A program made the translations under genes and the position numbers. The notes below the pieces were generated by a model, which was not told the origin of the DNA, ran no database searches, and saw only the letters and a list, made by a program, of their open reading frames with translations. Of a DNA stretch of 64,000 bases, positions 38,349 through 49,500 are shown piece by piece (the first letter of the stretch is position 1; every line of letters begins with the position of its first letter). The DNA comes from Sarcocystis neurona. Its lineage: Eukaryota > Apicomplexa > Conoidasida > Eucoccidiorida > Sarcocystidae. Location of the stretch: assembly GCA_000727475.1 (NCBI GenBank), contig KL647315.1, positions 424,406-488,405 on the forward strand, in the 5' to 3' direction.

Positions 38349-40516
38349 TGGCAGAGAGTTGCCGACCGAATATTTACTTGTTAGAGCCGTCTCCCCAGCT
38401 ACATGGCTGAGAGGCTGCTATTTATATATATACCTGCTGGAGGACACGAAGAGACACAGAGACACGGAGACACACATATACACATACATCGCTACCAGTT
38501 TTTAGAGAAAGACACAGCTCCACACAGGTCCGCGTGTGTGCCAGCCTTTTCATCCCTGTCTGGAGGTAGATGCTTTTGTGGCGTGAAGCTGTCTCTCTCT
38601 ATGTATACGAAGGACCAAGTATAATATCCACACTCATACACGTTTTATACCGAGTATCGCTGCGTGTATGCATAGGCTCGTTGTCCTGCGGCCAGCAGCA
38701 GCTGCCCTGACGAAGGGCGCCGCAGGTCGAGGCGGGGATTCTGCTGCTCTGCCGCAGGGCCTGTCGCTGCTTCTTCACGCGCTGCCGCTTGCGCTGCCAG
38801 GCCCCCGCCGACTGTCCCGCTGCTGCGGCTGCATGGCCCCTCTCGGTTCGTGCCGTCGCTCCTCAGCTGCTTCTCCTTCCAGCTGCGGCCGCTGCTGCTG
38901 CTAAGCTTCTGGCGCCGCAGAGCCCTCTTGCGTCGCCTGCTGCTGCGCTTGTCCTCCTGCTGCTGCGATGCCGTTCCACTTCCCTGCTCCTGGATCCCCT
39001 GCTGCTGCTGCCGAGTTTCTGCTGCTGCTGCTCCTCCGTCCTGCTGCTGCGGTTGCCCTCCCTGGCTTTCGTGTCGCCCCTGCCACCTTCCCTGCTCTTG
39101 CCGTTGCTGCTGCTGCAGCCACTACTACTGTCCCAGCCGGTATTCTGCGGACGCTGCTGATACAAGAAGGAAGCCGGTTTCTTCGAAGTCACTTGGAAGT
39201 GTGCAATCCTTGAGGCAGTTTCTCTTGAAGCCGACCTTTGACGGTGGAAGGTTTCGCCCTTCACGCCCCACCACCGCGGCTCTCTCCCCTCTCCCTCCAC
39301 ATATACCCACATATATATATGTGTATGTTTGCTACATATGTAGGTATGTATAACTCTATAAGAAATCGCCTGCCGTGGGTGTCGCGCGGCGCATTTACCT
39401 TAGCAGACGGGTGCATGCGCAGCGCCTCTTCAACAGGCCATCGCACCCTTCCTTCTGCGGCGCCTTCCCTAGTCAAGAAGTGTAGGTGCCAGGGGCAACG
39501 GCCCTGGGAGTCGAGCAGGACGGCCGAGAATTGCTACTTCATCGCAGAGGAAAGCCTGGTTTTCCACGAGGTCAAAAGGGATGACAGAAGCCCATTTATC
39601 GACGAGAGACGTGGACATTATATATGTTGCAGAAACGATGTACATCTACAAGTAGTGCTTCGTAGATAGGGCTACTGTATGTTAGTGGGTTGCTGCAAGA
39701 AAAGCGCAACGGTACGACTTACATTTTGTAGAGACGGCGGTAGATGTTGGTGCGTAGTTGCAAGAAATGCGTGAATGTCCAGATATGTATAGCGTCACAG
39801 AGAAGAACCGATTTTGTGTGGTGGCAAGAAATACGTCAACGTCCACTTGTTCTCAGAAGCAGATACGGCGGAGGAAAACGCGGTGACGACCAGCTGACGC
39901 AGCAGCCGCAGCTAGGTCGCACTAGATCATGTCCGCCGGTTCGTACAGAGAAAAAGTCGCTGCTGCGAACGGAGAAGGTCATCCTCTCTGTGCTCGTGCT
40001 GGCATACTAGAAGGTCCTGCCGCTGTTGCTGTGGCACTACTACTTCGTGTGTGCTGATCCTGCCAAGCCACGCTTTCCCGCTGCAGCACCTGGTGCATGC
40101 GGAACAACGGCTTGACGGTCGCCGGCTGCTGCCACTTCCCGTCGCAGCGGCTCAAAAAGTGAGAAAAGCAGTTGCGGCTCCGTGTGGCACGGTCGCAGCA
40201 GCTGCTGCGAGGCAAAGCAGCAGCGACGGCCTACGAAGGACCAGCAGTACGGCCTACCGATGGACAGGAGTTCGACGAGAAGCAAAGAGGTAACGAGAGC
40301 CGCAGCCGCAGCGCCAGCAGCTGCAGCAGGGATGACGCGTCAGTAGTACGCCGACGTCGCTGCTGCCAAGGGATGAGACTCCAGCGACTTCCTCCCATCG
40401 CAACAGCAGCAGCAGCAGCACGAGAGCGGGGAGCAGACTTCGCAGCGCTGGGAGCACAGCAGGCCGAGCAGCGGATGGATGTGTAACACCAGCGTACTGC
40501 AGCGGCAGCAGCAGGA
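38349..40516. other. Repeat-rich DNA, no gene supported
   Basis: CTG/CAG runs give open frames on both strands (for example 38789-39160 plus, 39312-38863 minus). The first few hundred bases are the 5' flank of the giant minus-strand gene. No splice-consistent chain or family motif was found. Confidence 0.4.
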
Positions 40517-41194
40517 TCATTCGTACACACATGCACACAGCAGAATCAGGGGCTGCAACAAGAGACGCTGGCGAAAGTAGTAGCAGCAGCAGCGGTGCAG
40601 CAAGAGCTGCTGGCTGCAGCCGCAGCAGTCGAAAGCCAGCCGGGAGGCGAGAGCTGGAGGAGGGGGAGAGCGAGCGTCTCCTCTCTCGTGGCCGGTTGCT
40701 GGGATACGGTTCTCGCGCGGCTGCTCGCGCAGCAAGGATACGAGAAGGACCATCACAGGCACTTTTTCCGCAGTTTCTACCGTGTTGCAAACGGACTGAT
40801 GGGCGGACGGTTTCTGGGTTGCAGCAAAACGGCAAGAAGAAACAGGAAAAGCTGCTGCGACGCAAGCAGCTCGTGTTGCCGCTGCGGTGCAGCGGCATGT
40901 GTGGCTGCTATTATTACGAGATACCCCTCCCTGGGCAGCAGCTGCAGGCCGGCGGTCCTCTTCGCTCTTTATCAGAGCGGCTGCTGCGCCTTGTCCTCCG
41001 CTTCTCTGTTGAAGAGTGCTGCTGGTGCCAACTGCTGCTGCGTTAGCGGGTGCTGGTGCCGACAGGTGTGCTTGTCTTATTGCGGCCTGGGCGAGTTCTT
41101 CGGGGGGCTGCTGCTCTTCCGTCTGCTGTGCGGCTGGTACCGTCTCTTGCTGCTCGCGTCCCCTCGTTGCTGCTAGTGCGGCCGCACAGCTCCA
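40517..41194 (-). CDS. Candidate Ala/Gln-rich low-complexity coding segment
   Basis: A minus-strand frame is open for about 225 codons between the TAG at 41197-41195 and the stop at 40517. It reads with mixed, protein-like composition in places (ELAQAAIRQAHLSAP, ALIKSEEDRRPAAAAQ, VCNTVETAEKVPVMVLLVSL). The plus strand over the same interval is also open for over 170 codons, so the choice of strand is weak. No start codon or splice sites were confirmed and no family is recognised. Confidence 0.22.
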   Translation of the reverse strand, partial: WSCAAALAATRGREQQETVPAAQQTEEQQPPEELAQAAIRQAHLSAPAPANAAAVGTSSTLQQRSGGQGAAAALIKSEEDRRPAAAAQGGVSRNNSSHTCRCTAAATRAACVAAAFPVSSCRFAATQKPSAHQSVCNTVETAEKVPVMVLLVSLLREQPRENRIPATGHERGDARSPPPPALASRLAFDCCGCSQQLLLHRCCCYYFRQRLLLQPLILLCACVYE

Positions 41195-41739
41195 CTATTT
41201 CTGCTGCGGTTCCGGCTCTTCATCCCTTCCGCAGTCGCCGCCCTCTCCTGCCTCTGGCCTTCGCACTGCCACCAGCAACGGCAGCAGCACCAGGGGAAAA
41301 CCTCTTCTCTCCCTACGTGTCCGGCCTCGCCTCGGCAGGAGCTGCTGCCTCCGCAGCTGCTGCCGCCGCTGCCGCTGCTGATTGGCGCACTTGCAGAAGC
41401 GGCAGGAGCAACAGCACACACAGCAACACAGGCCGCGCGCGCTCGGGGAGTCGCCTGAGAACTGCTCCCCCTGCCTTTCCTCCGCAACGCAAGGCTGCTG
41501 CTCCCAAAAGGATCTGCTGCCGATGCTGCAGTGTCATCTGCGCGCGCCTCCCGCATCACCTGTGCACGCGCGGATCACCTCTGCTGCTGCTGCTCTCTCG
41601 CTTTGGCGGCTATCCCTGCTGTTCCTCACCAGTGGGCAGCAGTCTACACGCATGCAATTAAATGCCTGTCAACTCACATTAATACACGTGTGTGCCTCTG
41701 GGCCTCTGTCGCCAAGTACGTATATTAACCTCACGTATA

Positions 41740-42035
41740 CATATACATAAATATATGTGTAAGTAGGTGCATACGGATGTGCACCTATGGACCTCTGTAG
41801 CCATACACATGCAGACATATACATATATATATATATATGTATATATATATGCATGTGACCAGACATATATATGTATGTATGTACATGAATACATATATGC
41901 GCGTGTAGCCATACAGGTACGCAGTTAGATGTATTCATGCATACGTATACATATATATATGTGTACAGGTGTATGAATGTATATATATATATATATATAT
42001 GCGCCTGTGGACCTCAGTAGGCACGTGCATACGTA

Positions 42036-42072
<37 letters not shown>

Positions 42073-42260
42073 TTATATGTACGTATGCATGTGAATGCAT
42101 ACATATGTGCGCCTACGGGCTTGTATCATATAAAAGTAAGTGGCTCCACACACACACACACATACAATGTTATCTATTTATATGCCTCTGTAGGTGAACA
42201 TATACATATATATGTATATATATACATACACGTGTATACCTCTATAATATGTATGTCTCT
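41740..42260. repeat. TA-rich microsatellite block
   Basis: Several perfect (TA)n runs, for example at 41830-41850, 41981-42000 and 42038-42066, separated by CATATGTGCGCCT-like spacers that themselves recur (GTGCACCTATGGACCTCTGTAG, GCGCCTGTGGACCTCAGTAG). Confidence 0.85.
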
Positions 42261-43025
42261 CCTAGACGCCTACACGGGTACACAGGCAACTTGTACATAT
42301 GTCTAGTTCGGTAGACACTTGGTGTTTGTTCGATATCTGCAGGTAGGTGGGGATATAAGCAAGCTTCAGCCTACGTCTGCCTGTTCTTTTTCTTCCATGG
42401 GCAGCGGCCTTGAGGAAGTGAAGAAGCAGCAGCACTTCCTTCTTCTGTGTGCAACTGCTGTGCTGCAGCGCCCGTGTGGGGCCCGCCGTGAACAGCGGCC
42501 GCTGCTTACGCGTAGCAGCAGGCAGCAGATACGGTCGCAGCAGCAGCAGCGGCGCGCATCCTTTGCATTGGTGGTCCGCAGCAGCAGAAGCAGCAGCAGA
42601 GGCAGCAGCAGAAGCAACGGGAACGGCAGCCGGAGCGCAGTGGCAACGGCAGCGTGCTGCAGAGCAGCAGCCAGCAGCAGAGCCGGAGGTGGCAGCAGCA
42701 GGGACGGCAATCAGGAATAAAAAAAAGTGAGAACAACCACAACAAGCGCGTCAGGCGGGAGTCGGAAGGGGGGCTGCAGCGTCCGAGACGAGAGCAGTAA
42801 AGAAGGAGCAGCCTCCGGAAGATTTTTTTCTCGTGAACCGCCGAGCATGCAGCGGCAGCGGCAGAGGCAATTGCACCTCGCGCGGAGCGCACCAGCAGCA
42901 CAACAGCCACACAGCGGCAGCAGCAGCACGAGCAGCAGCAGAGCTCTGGCCACAGCAAAACGATAGCAGCGCAACCGGCAACACCACCTACACCAGCAAC
43001 ATAGTACCAACAGCAGCAGCACCAG
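42261..43025. other. Repeat-rich DNA upstream of the assembly gap, no gene supported
   Basis: From about 42420 on, CAG triplets give open frames on both strands: plus 42319-42720 (including a segment GLEEVKKQQHFLLLCATAV) and minus 42710-42366. The plus frame could be a 5' exon of the NRAMP gene, but no donor-acceptor pair can be tested across the gap. Confidence 0.25.
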
Positions 43026-43433
43026 NNNNNNNNNNNNNNNNNNNNNNNNNNNNNNNNNNNNNNNNNNNNNNNNNNNNNNNNNNNNNNNNNNNNNNNNNNN
43101 NNNNNNNNNNNNNNNNNNNNNNNNNNNNNNNNNNNNNNNNNNNNNNNNNNNNNNNNNNNNNNNNNNNNNNNNNNNNNNNNNNNNNNNNNNNNNNNNNNNN
43201 NNNNNNNNNNNNNNNNNNNNNNNNNNNNNNNNNNNNNNNNNNNNNNNNNNNNNNNNNNNNNNNNNNNNNNNNNNNNNNNNNNNNNNNNNNNNNNNNNNNN
43301 NNNNNNNNNNNNNNNNNNNNNNNNNNNNNNNNNNNNNNNNNNNNNNNNNNNNNNNNNNNNNNNNNNNNNNNNNNNNNNNNNNNNNNNNNNNNNNNNNNNN
43401 NNNNNNNNNNNNNNNNNNNNNNNNNNNNNNNNN
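43026..43433. other. Assembly gap (408 N)
   Basis: A run of N flanked on both sides by CAG repeats (ACCAGCAGCAG... and CAGCAGCAG...), so the gap is probably a collapsed or unreadable trinucleotide tract and its true length is unknown. It lies about 110 bp upstream of the first ATG of the NRAMP frame. Confidence 0.99.
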
Positions 43434-43543
43434 CAGCGCAGCAGCAGCAGCACAGCAGCAGCAGTGTACGCCACGAAGAAAAGCTGCGGCAGTCCCAGCA
43501 AAAGTCAGAAGAAGTGGCGGGCAGGTGGTTTGTGTGAGTGGCG

Positions 43544-46500
43544 ATGGAGAGCAGCAGCAACGCCGCAGAAGGGGACTCCTTTCCACCGCAGCAGCAAACG
43601 CGCAGTGCCACAGTACTTTCTCGTGAGGGCTGTTGTCACTCCTACGGCAAGACAGCAGCGACAGCAGCCCCATCTCGTCTCCAGCCGAAGCAGCAGCAAG
43701 GTCCGCGGCAGCAGCAGAGCGAGCAGGAAGAGCTGCCGACGGAAAAGCAGCCCGCGACGGACGGGCAGGGAGAGCAGCGATGGCTGGGAAACGAGAAGCA
43801 GAGGCGCGGGAAGGGGGAGCAGCACCAAGGGCGACAGGTACAGGAGGACAGACTACAGCAGCACTTGCTGCAGGGGCAGCACCAGCGCCAGAGTGAGGAA
43901 GAGGAGAAGCGGCTGCGGTGCACAGAGAAGCAGCAGCAGCAACAACGAATCCCATGGGGCGAAGAGCAACAGAGGTGGAGAGAGACAGAGCAGCAGCGCC
44001 CGGAGAGGAGCCAGCAGCACCCGGCGATCAGGAAGAAGCAGCAGCATCAACAGGTTGAACAACCACAGGCGTGCAGGAGGAGCTGCAGCAGTAGCAGCAG
44101 CAGCGTCGTCGGAGGCAACAGGAGCAGCGTCGTGGAAGACAGCAGCAGCAACGTCATGGGAGGCAGCAGCAGCAGCGGCGTTATGGGAGGCAGCCACAGC
44201 AGCGTCACGGGAGACAGCAGCAGCATCATAGAAAGCAGGTGCAGTTCCAGGAGGACCAGACGAGACAGCAACAGCTACATCTGCTCCCGGGAGGCAACGG
44301 ACAGGGGACCGCTGCTCAGTAGCGCTCGTGCGGCCACAGGCAACGACTTCTCGGATATGTTACTTGGTGCAGACACTTTTTCTGGAGCTGCTGCCTTCCG
44401 CCAAGATACCCTGCTGCTGCAGCTGCAAAGCCGAGTTTCTGTTGCTGCTACTTCGGATCGAAGCGTCTCCCTCGACAGCAGCAGTGCGGCTCCCTTTGCT
44501 GCGGCGCCTACTGCTGTAGCGCACCGACAAAGAGGCTACACAAGTAGCAGGAGCAGTCACTCAGATGTGCGATGCTTCGCCTTCTGCAGCCCGCGAGAAC
44601 GCCCGTCCCCGAAGTTGCCGCACCGGCAGCACCAGGAGCCGCAGCAAGCGCAACAGCAACAGCACCAGCAGCAGCAACGTCAGCAGCCACCACAGCAGCA
44701 GCACTGGCAGAAGCGACGTACGTTTCAGCAACAGCAACAGCACAGGCATCAGCAGCAGCTGCAGCACACGCGTCAGCAGCAAACGCAGCAGAGGCCCGAG
44801 CAGCAGCCGGGCAAGCTCGAGCAGGAACAGCAGCAGGGGCGACACGAACAGCGGCAGCACGAGCGGCAGGAAAAGCAGCAGGGGCGGCAGGACAAGGCGT
44901 TGAGGTGGGTCCCACGGCGCGCTGCCAGAACGGAGGGACAGGAGCTCCGAGCCCTATGCAGACCGCTGCTGGAGGACGTCTTGAAGACGACTGCTCCCCG
45001 TGCTGTATTCGTCGACACTGCTGACGTGTCTCGTGCAGGGCCAACGGCGTCTCTCTTCTCTTCCGACAGTTCACCCATATGTTCTCTTCCACAGCCTTCA
45101 TCTCCTGCTGCTGCTGCTGCAGCTGGTTCTTGTCTGTCCTCCCCTCCGTCTTGTTCGACCTTCTCTTCGTTCTCGTCTGCCTTCCCGGCGAGTCGCTGTC
45201 TCGCGGCGTCGGCGGCGCCGCCTCAGCTGTCTCCGCCATCTCTGTCTCCCAGCAGGTGCTGCGTTTCTCCGCAGCCGGCGCCAGTGCGGTCTCCTGCGTC
45301 TTCCGGTCACGTTGACGAAGAAGCGTCACTGGCGGTTTCTCAGGGAGCTGCTGAATTCCAAATGTGTGTGTCTCTCGCGTCTCCGTCTCCGTACTCGTCG
45401 TTGGGTTTTCCAGCAGCAGAAGAGGACGAAGTGGGGAGAGTTCCTGATACCTCCAGCAGCCCTGCGGCGTGTGAAGCTGACGCTGTCTCCCCATCTGCTG
45501 CTGCTGCTGCGCTTTATTCGCCGCGCATACAAGAAGTATCCTCACGAACGCGTGCTCCGCCTCTGCAGGATTTGGCTGCTGCTCCTGTTGCTCCTTTTCC
45601 TCCCTCTGCCGCTGCTCTCCGTCCTTCATCTGCCAGTGCAACTGCTGCAGCTTTGCTCGCCCCTGCATGTACATCTGAGTCCCCGAACAGTCCTGTTGCT
45701 GTGGTCTACCATTCAGCTGCTGCTGTAGCAGCCCCTGGTGCTGCCGCTGCTTCTCTTGCCGCCGTTCCTACGACGTCTTCGAGTCCGTCTTCTGCAGCTG
45801 TTCGCGGCGTTGATGTTGCTGCTGGTTTTGTCTCCGCGAGAGTGTTGGCTGCTGGTCGTGTCCACACAGCTGCTGCGGCGGGGCCTGCTGTTGCCGCGGT
45901 TCCTCCTGCAGCAGACCCGCTTCGCCCCACGCGTGATGCTGAGCAAGGGCGGGGTGGAATCCGCAGCATCACACGCGTAGCGAGCAGCACCAGACCCAGC
46001 AGCACATTTTGCTGCAGCCACCCGCAGCAGGAAAAAGACCTGTCTCCGTCCTTACACTCAAACGTGGACAAGGACATCCAGAGGCACGACTCCGCTGCTG
46101 CTGCCGAAGTTGCCTCATTTGCTGCGGTAGCAGCTAACGCAGCAGTTAGACATGCTGCAGCTGCAGGTCATGCAGTAGAGCCCAGACGTGCAACACCGGC
46201 GACAGCACATGGAGCACCCTCGAGTGGGACTGCAGCAGAAGCAGCAGCGGATACAGCAGCAGCGGACACAGCAGCAGCCTTTGTAAACATTGCAACAGGA
46301 GGAGCAGCTGCTGACCCAGCAGCATTTGGGGAGACGCGTTCGACTGTTGGTGGGGCAGAGAGATTCGAAGAAGCAACAGGAGAGGCCTCAGCAGCCGGCG
46401 GCGGTCGCCGATGCTGCTGCTGCTGTTGTAGCGGGTCTGCGGGGGTGTTTGCCTGCATGGGGTTGCTGGTGCCTCCGTCCTGGGTGGCTGCAAAACTCCC

Positions 46501-49500
46501 CCTGCCGCACTGGCTGGGCCTGGCGGTGGCCTGTGTGCTGCTGGTGCCTCCACAGCTGCCGCTGCTGCTGCTGCAGCTGCTTGCCGGCCTGCTGCTGCAG
46601 CTGCTCCACCTCGTGCTCGCTCCGCCGCTGCCGCCGTATTTCAGCTGGAAGATCTTCCGCGCTTTCCTTGGCCCCGGGTGGCTAGTTGCCATGGCATATC
46701 TCGACCCAGGCAACCTCGAAGGCGACCTGCAGGCAGGCAGTCGCCGCAGCGCACTTACCGACGCCTTGCGTGCGTCCGGTGACGCTGCTGCTGCTTCTTT
46801 CCCATCCCCTGCTGCTGCGTCTTTTCCATCCCCTGCTGCTGCTTCTTTTCCATCCCCTGCTGCTGCTTCTTTTCCGTCCCCTGCTGCTGGTTCTTTTCCG
46901 TCCCCTGCTGCTGCTTCTTTTCCGTCCCCTGCCGCTGCTTCTTTTCCTTCCCCTGCCGCTGCGTCCTTTCCACCCCCTGCTGCTGCTTCTTTTACATCCC
47001 CTGCTGCTCCTCTCGCTGGCCGCGCTGCTGCTGCTGCTTCGTCTTCACCCTCCTCCTCTACGGTACAAGCCGTCACTGCTGTCGCGCCGTCTGACGCCGG
47101 CGCCGCGCTCGACGCTACTGCTGCCGCGCAACAGTGGCCGGCGCCGCTGCTGCACCCGTCCCCGCATCAGCAACGGCACTACGTGAAGCAGCCCCAGCTG
47201 CAGCAGGTAGCAGGAAGCGGCGGATATGAGTTCCTGTGGGTGCTGCTATGGGGACATGCAGCTGGAGGTGTCTTCCAAATTCTCGCTGCGCGACTGGGTA
47301 ACGCCACTGGCCTAGACCTCGCCACGTTAGTCTGTCCCTTAGAAATGCTTCCATATACACACTACACAGAAACTTCTCCTGTGGAATACTTATATGAATG
47401 TGTACATCTCTCGACATGCATATCTACTTAAGGACACCTGTACGTACGCTTGTGTGCATCTATACTATGCATATATATATGTATAGATGTATAGATGTAG
47501 ATATGTGTATATACGTGCATGGACACATATAGATATATGTGTATGCGTATATGCACACGTATGTATATATATATGTACGCGTATGCGTGTATATATATAT
47601 ACGTGCCCTAGTGTTGGTGAAAAAAGTGGAAAGAGACCTACTGCATGCGGTCTGCGTCTCTGTCAATATTCCACTTTTTTTCAACTGCATCCTGTGGCTT
47701 TTCTCTGCTTTGGCTCTGCTGCTGCTTTCGGTGCTGCCTTCGCAGGTTCTCTGGGGCTCCCACTGCTGTCGATCCTTGCTCCTGCAGTAGTTGCTCTCTG
47801 CTGTTGCCGTTTCGGCGTGTTGCTGCATGTGTTCTCCTGTGCGTCCCTCCGTTGCTCACCTTCTGTTGCCCGTGCTTCTGCTCGATCGCTGTTGCCGCTG
47901 CCGCCTCTTCCTGCCTGCACTTTTCTCCTGCTGCTCCTCTTGGACCCCCGCGGGGCGGCTTGCTGCTTGGAGTCTGTTGCTGTCTGCTGCAGGTCGTCTG
48001 GTGCGCTCTCTGTTGCCTGCGCATTTCGCCAAAGTGCGCTGCTGCTCCTTCTCCTGCATGCTTCTGGGCAGGCTGGGAGGCTACGGCTGCCCTGCGGTTC
48101 TGCTGTCTGCTGCCGTTCTCGCACGTCGTCTGCTGCCCATCCCCGTCCCACGCGGGCGCTCTTCAGTTTCCGTTGCTGCTGCTGCAGTCGGCTGCTCGTC
48201 TCCCTCAAGGCCACGTTGGAAGGGAGAAAATGTTCGTGACTTTTGTCTTCTGCAGGCCCTCCACACTCTTTTCGACCTGCTGCGCTCGTCCTCCTGCCTG
48301 CTCTCTCCCTTCTGTAGAGAGTCCAGTGTCCGAGTATCTGCTGGTGCTGCTGCTGCCGCTCCGGTGCCTGGCGCTTCTTGTGTCGGTAGTCGTCATTGAA
48401 TGCTCCTTCTGCCTGCTGTTCTCTCTGCGTTTGCTCTTGGCTGCTGCTGCTGCGGGTTCTTGCTGCCTCTGGGCGATGCTGCTGCTGCTGTGGCTTCTGC
48501 TGCTGCAGCCTCTGCAGACGACAGCTGGGCAAGCGCATGGCGGCAGTGTTGTGGCTGCTGACTGAATTTGCTATCATTGGGTCAGATGTCCAAGCGACTC
48601 TGGGCTGTGCGGTAAGCTGCTAGATGAAGGGGAACTATCTTTCCATATAAAGACACACGTACACGTATATATAGATATGCCCGTACAATGTGCTCTCTCT
48701 GTTTTTATAGCCATACGTGTACACCCATACGAAGACACGTAAAAAGAATAGAAAGATGGTTGCCCACGGGCGTGGCTGTCTCTGCGTCTGGGTGAGGTGG
48801 AGGAAGCCTCTCACTGCTGCAGAGGAGAACGTGCGGCAACCCCAGTCCTCTCTCTGCTTCTCGTGGACTTCTGAGAAGAGTCGAATGCTGTTTTCTTTGT
48901 TTTGCCGTGTGAACTAGCTGCTTGCATAAAGAGAGCTCGAGAAGCCCAGCAGTGCCTGAGTAGTAATAGCAGGAGTAGTGTCACATGGGCCACCTCGAAA
49001 AAGAAGCCTCATGGCGAGGGCAGGCAGAACGGCCATTTTTTTGCGTCCGTTCCGCTGCTTAGTGGAGAAACAAAAACGCGTGGATGGCAGCGAAGCGTCA
49101 AGGAGACACGCGTGCATGGCAGCAAAGCGTCACGAAGACACGCACGCGTGACAGCGAAGCGTCAAGGAGACACGCATGCATGGCGTCAAAGCGTACCCAC
49201 CCGTTAGGTGGCAGCAGTGCTGCGTCCGCTTTCGGTAGAAGTAGAAGTGCAGCAAACGTTTGTTTCACTCCTACTTCTGCCGTCAGTCTGGTGGATCTTC
49301 GAGAGCGCCTGTGCAAGTTTTGTCGTCAAGAAGGAAGTGCGTGTATGCATGCCGCACGTAGAAACAGAAGGAGCAGGAGGCCGTAGAAGTCACCCGCATG
49401 AACGACTGACGGGAAGTGGCGTCCAGTCTGCTGCTGCTGCTGCACCAGCTACACTACGGAGCAGGACGCCGGCCCCGGCGACGCCCTGCTGCGACTGCTG

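Larger units (their letters stand above)
30900..48560. other. Repeat-rich (CAG/CTG) chromosomal segment
   Basis: CAG/CTG triplets dominate 30.9-38.3, 38.7-41.6, 42.4-46.4 and 47.7-48.5 kb, in exons, introns and apparent intergenic DNA alike, with TA microsatellites between. On both sides (before 30 kb and after 49.6 kb) they are rare. This matches the repeat-rich/repeat-poor segmentation described for Eimeria chromosomes. Confidence 0.7.

Noticed and set aside
47645..48577. Open frames of about 300 codons on each strand within NRAMP intron 1
   Set aside because: They are produced by CTG/CAG triplets. The exon junction 47325/48518 is supported by family similarity and phase on both sides.
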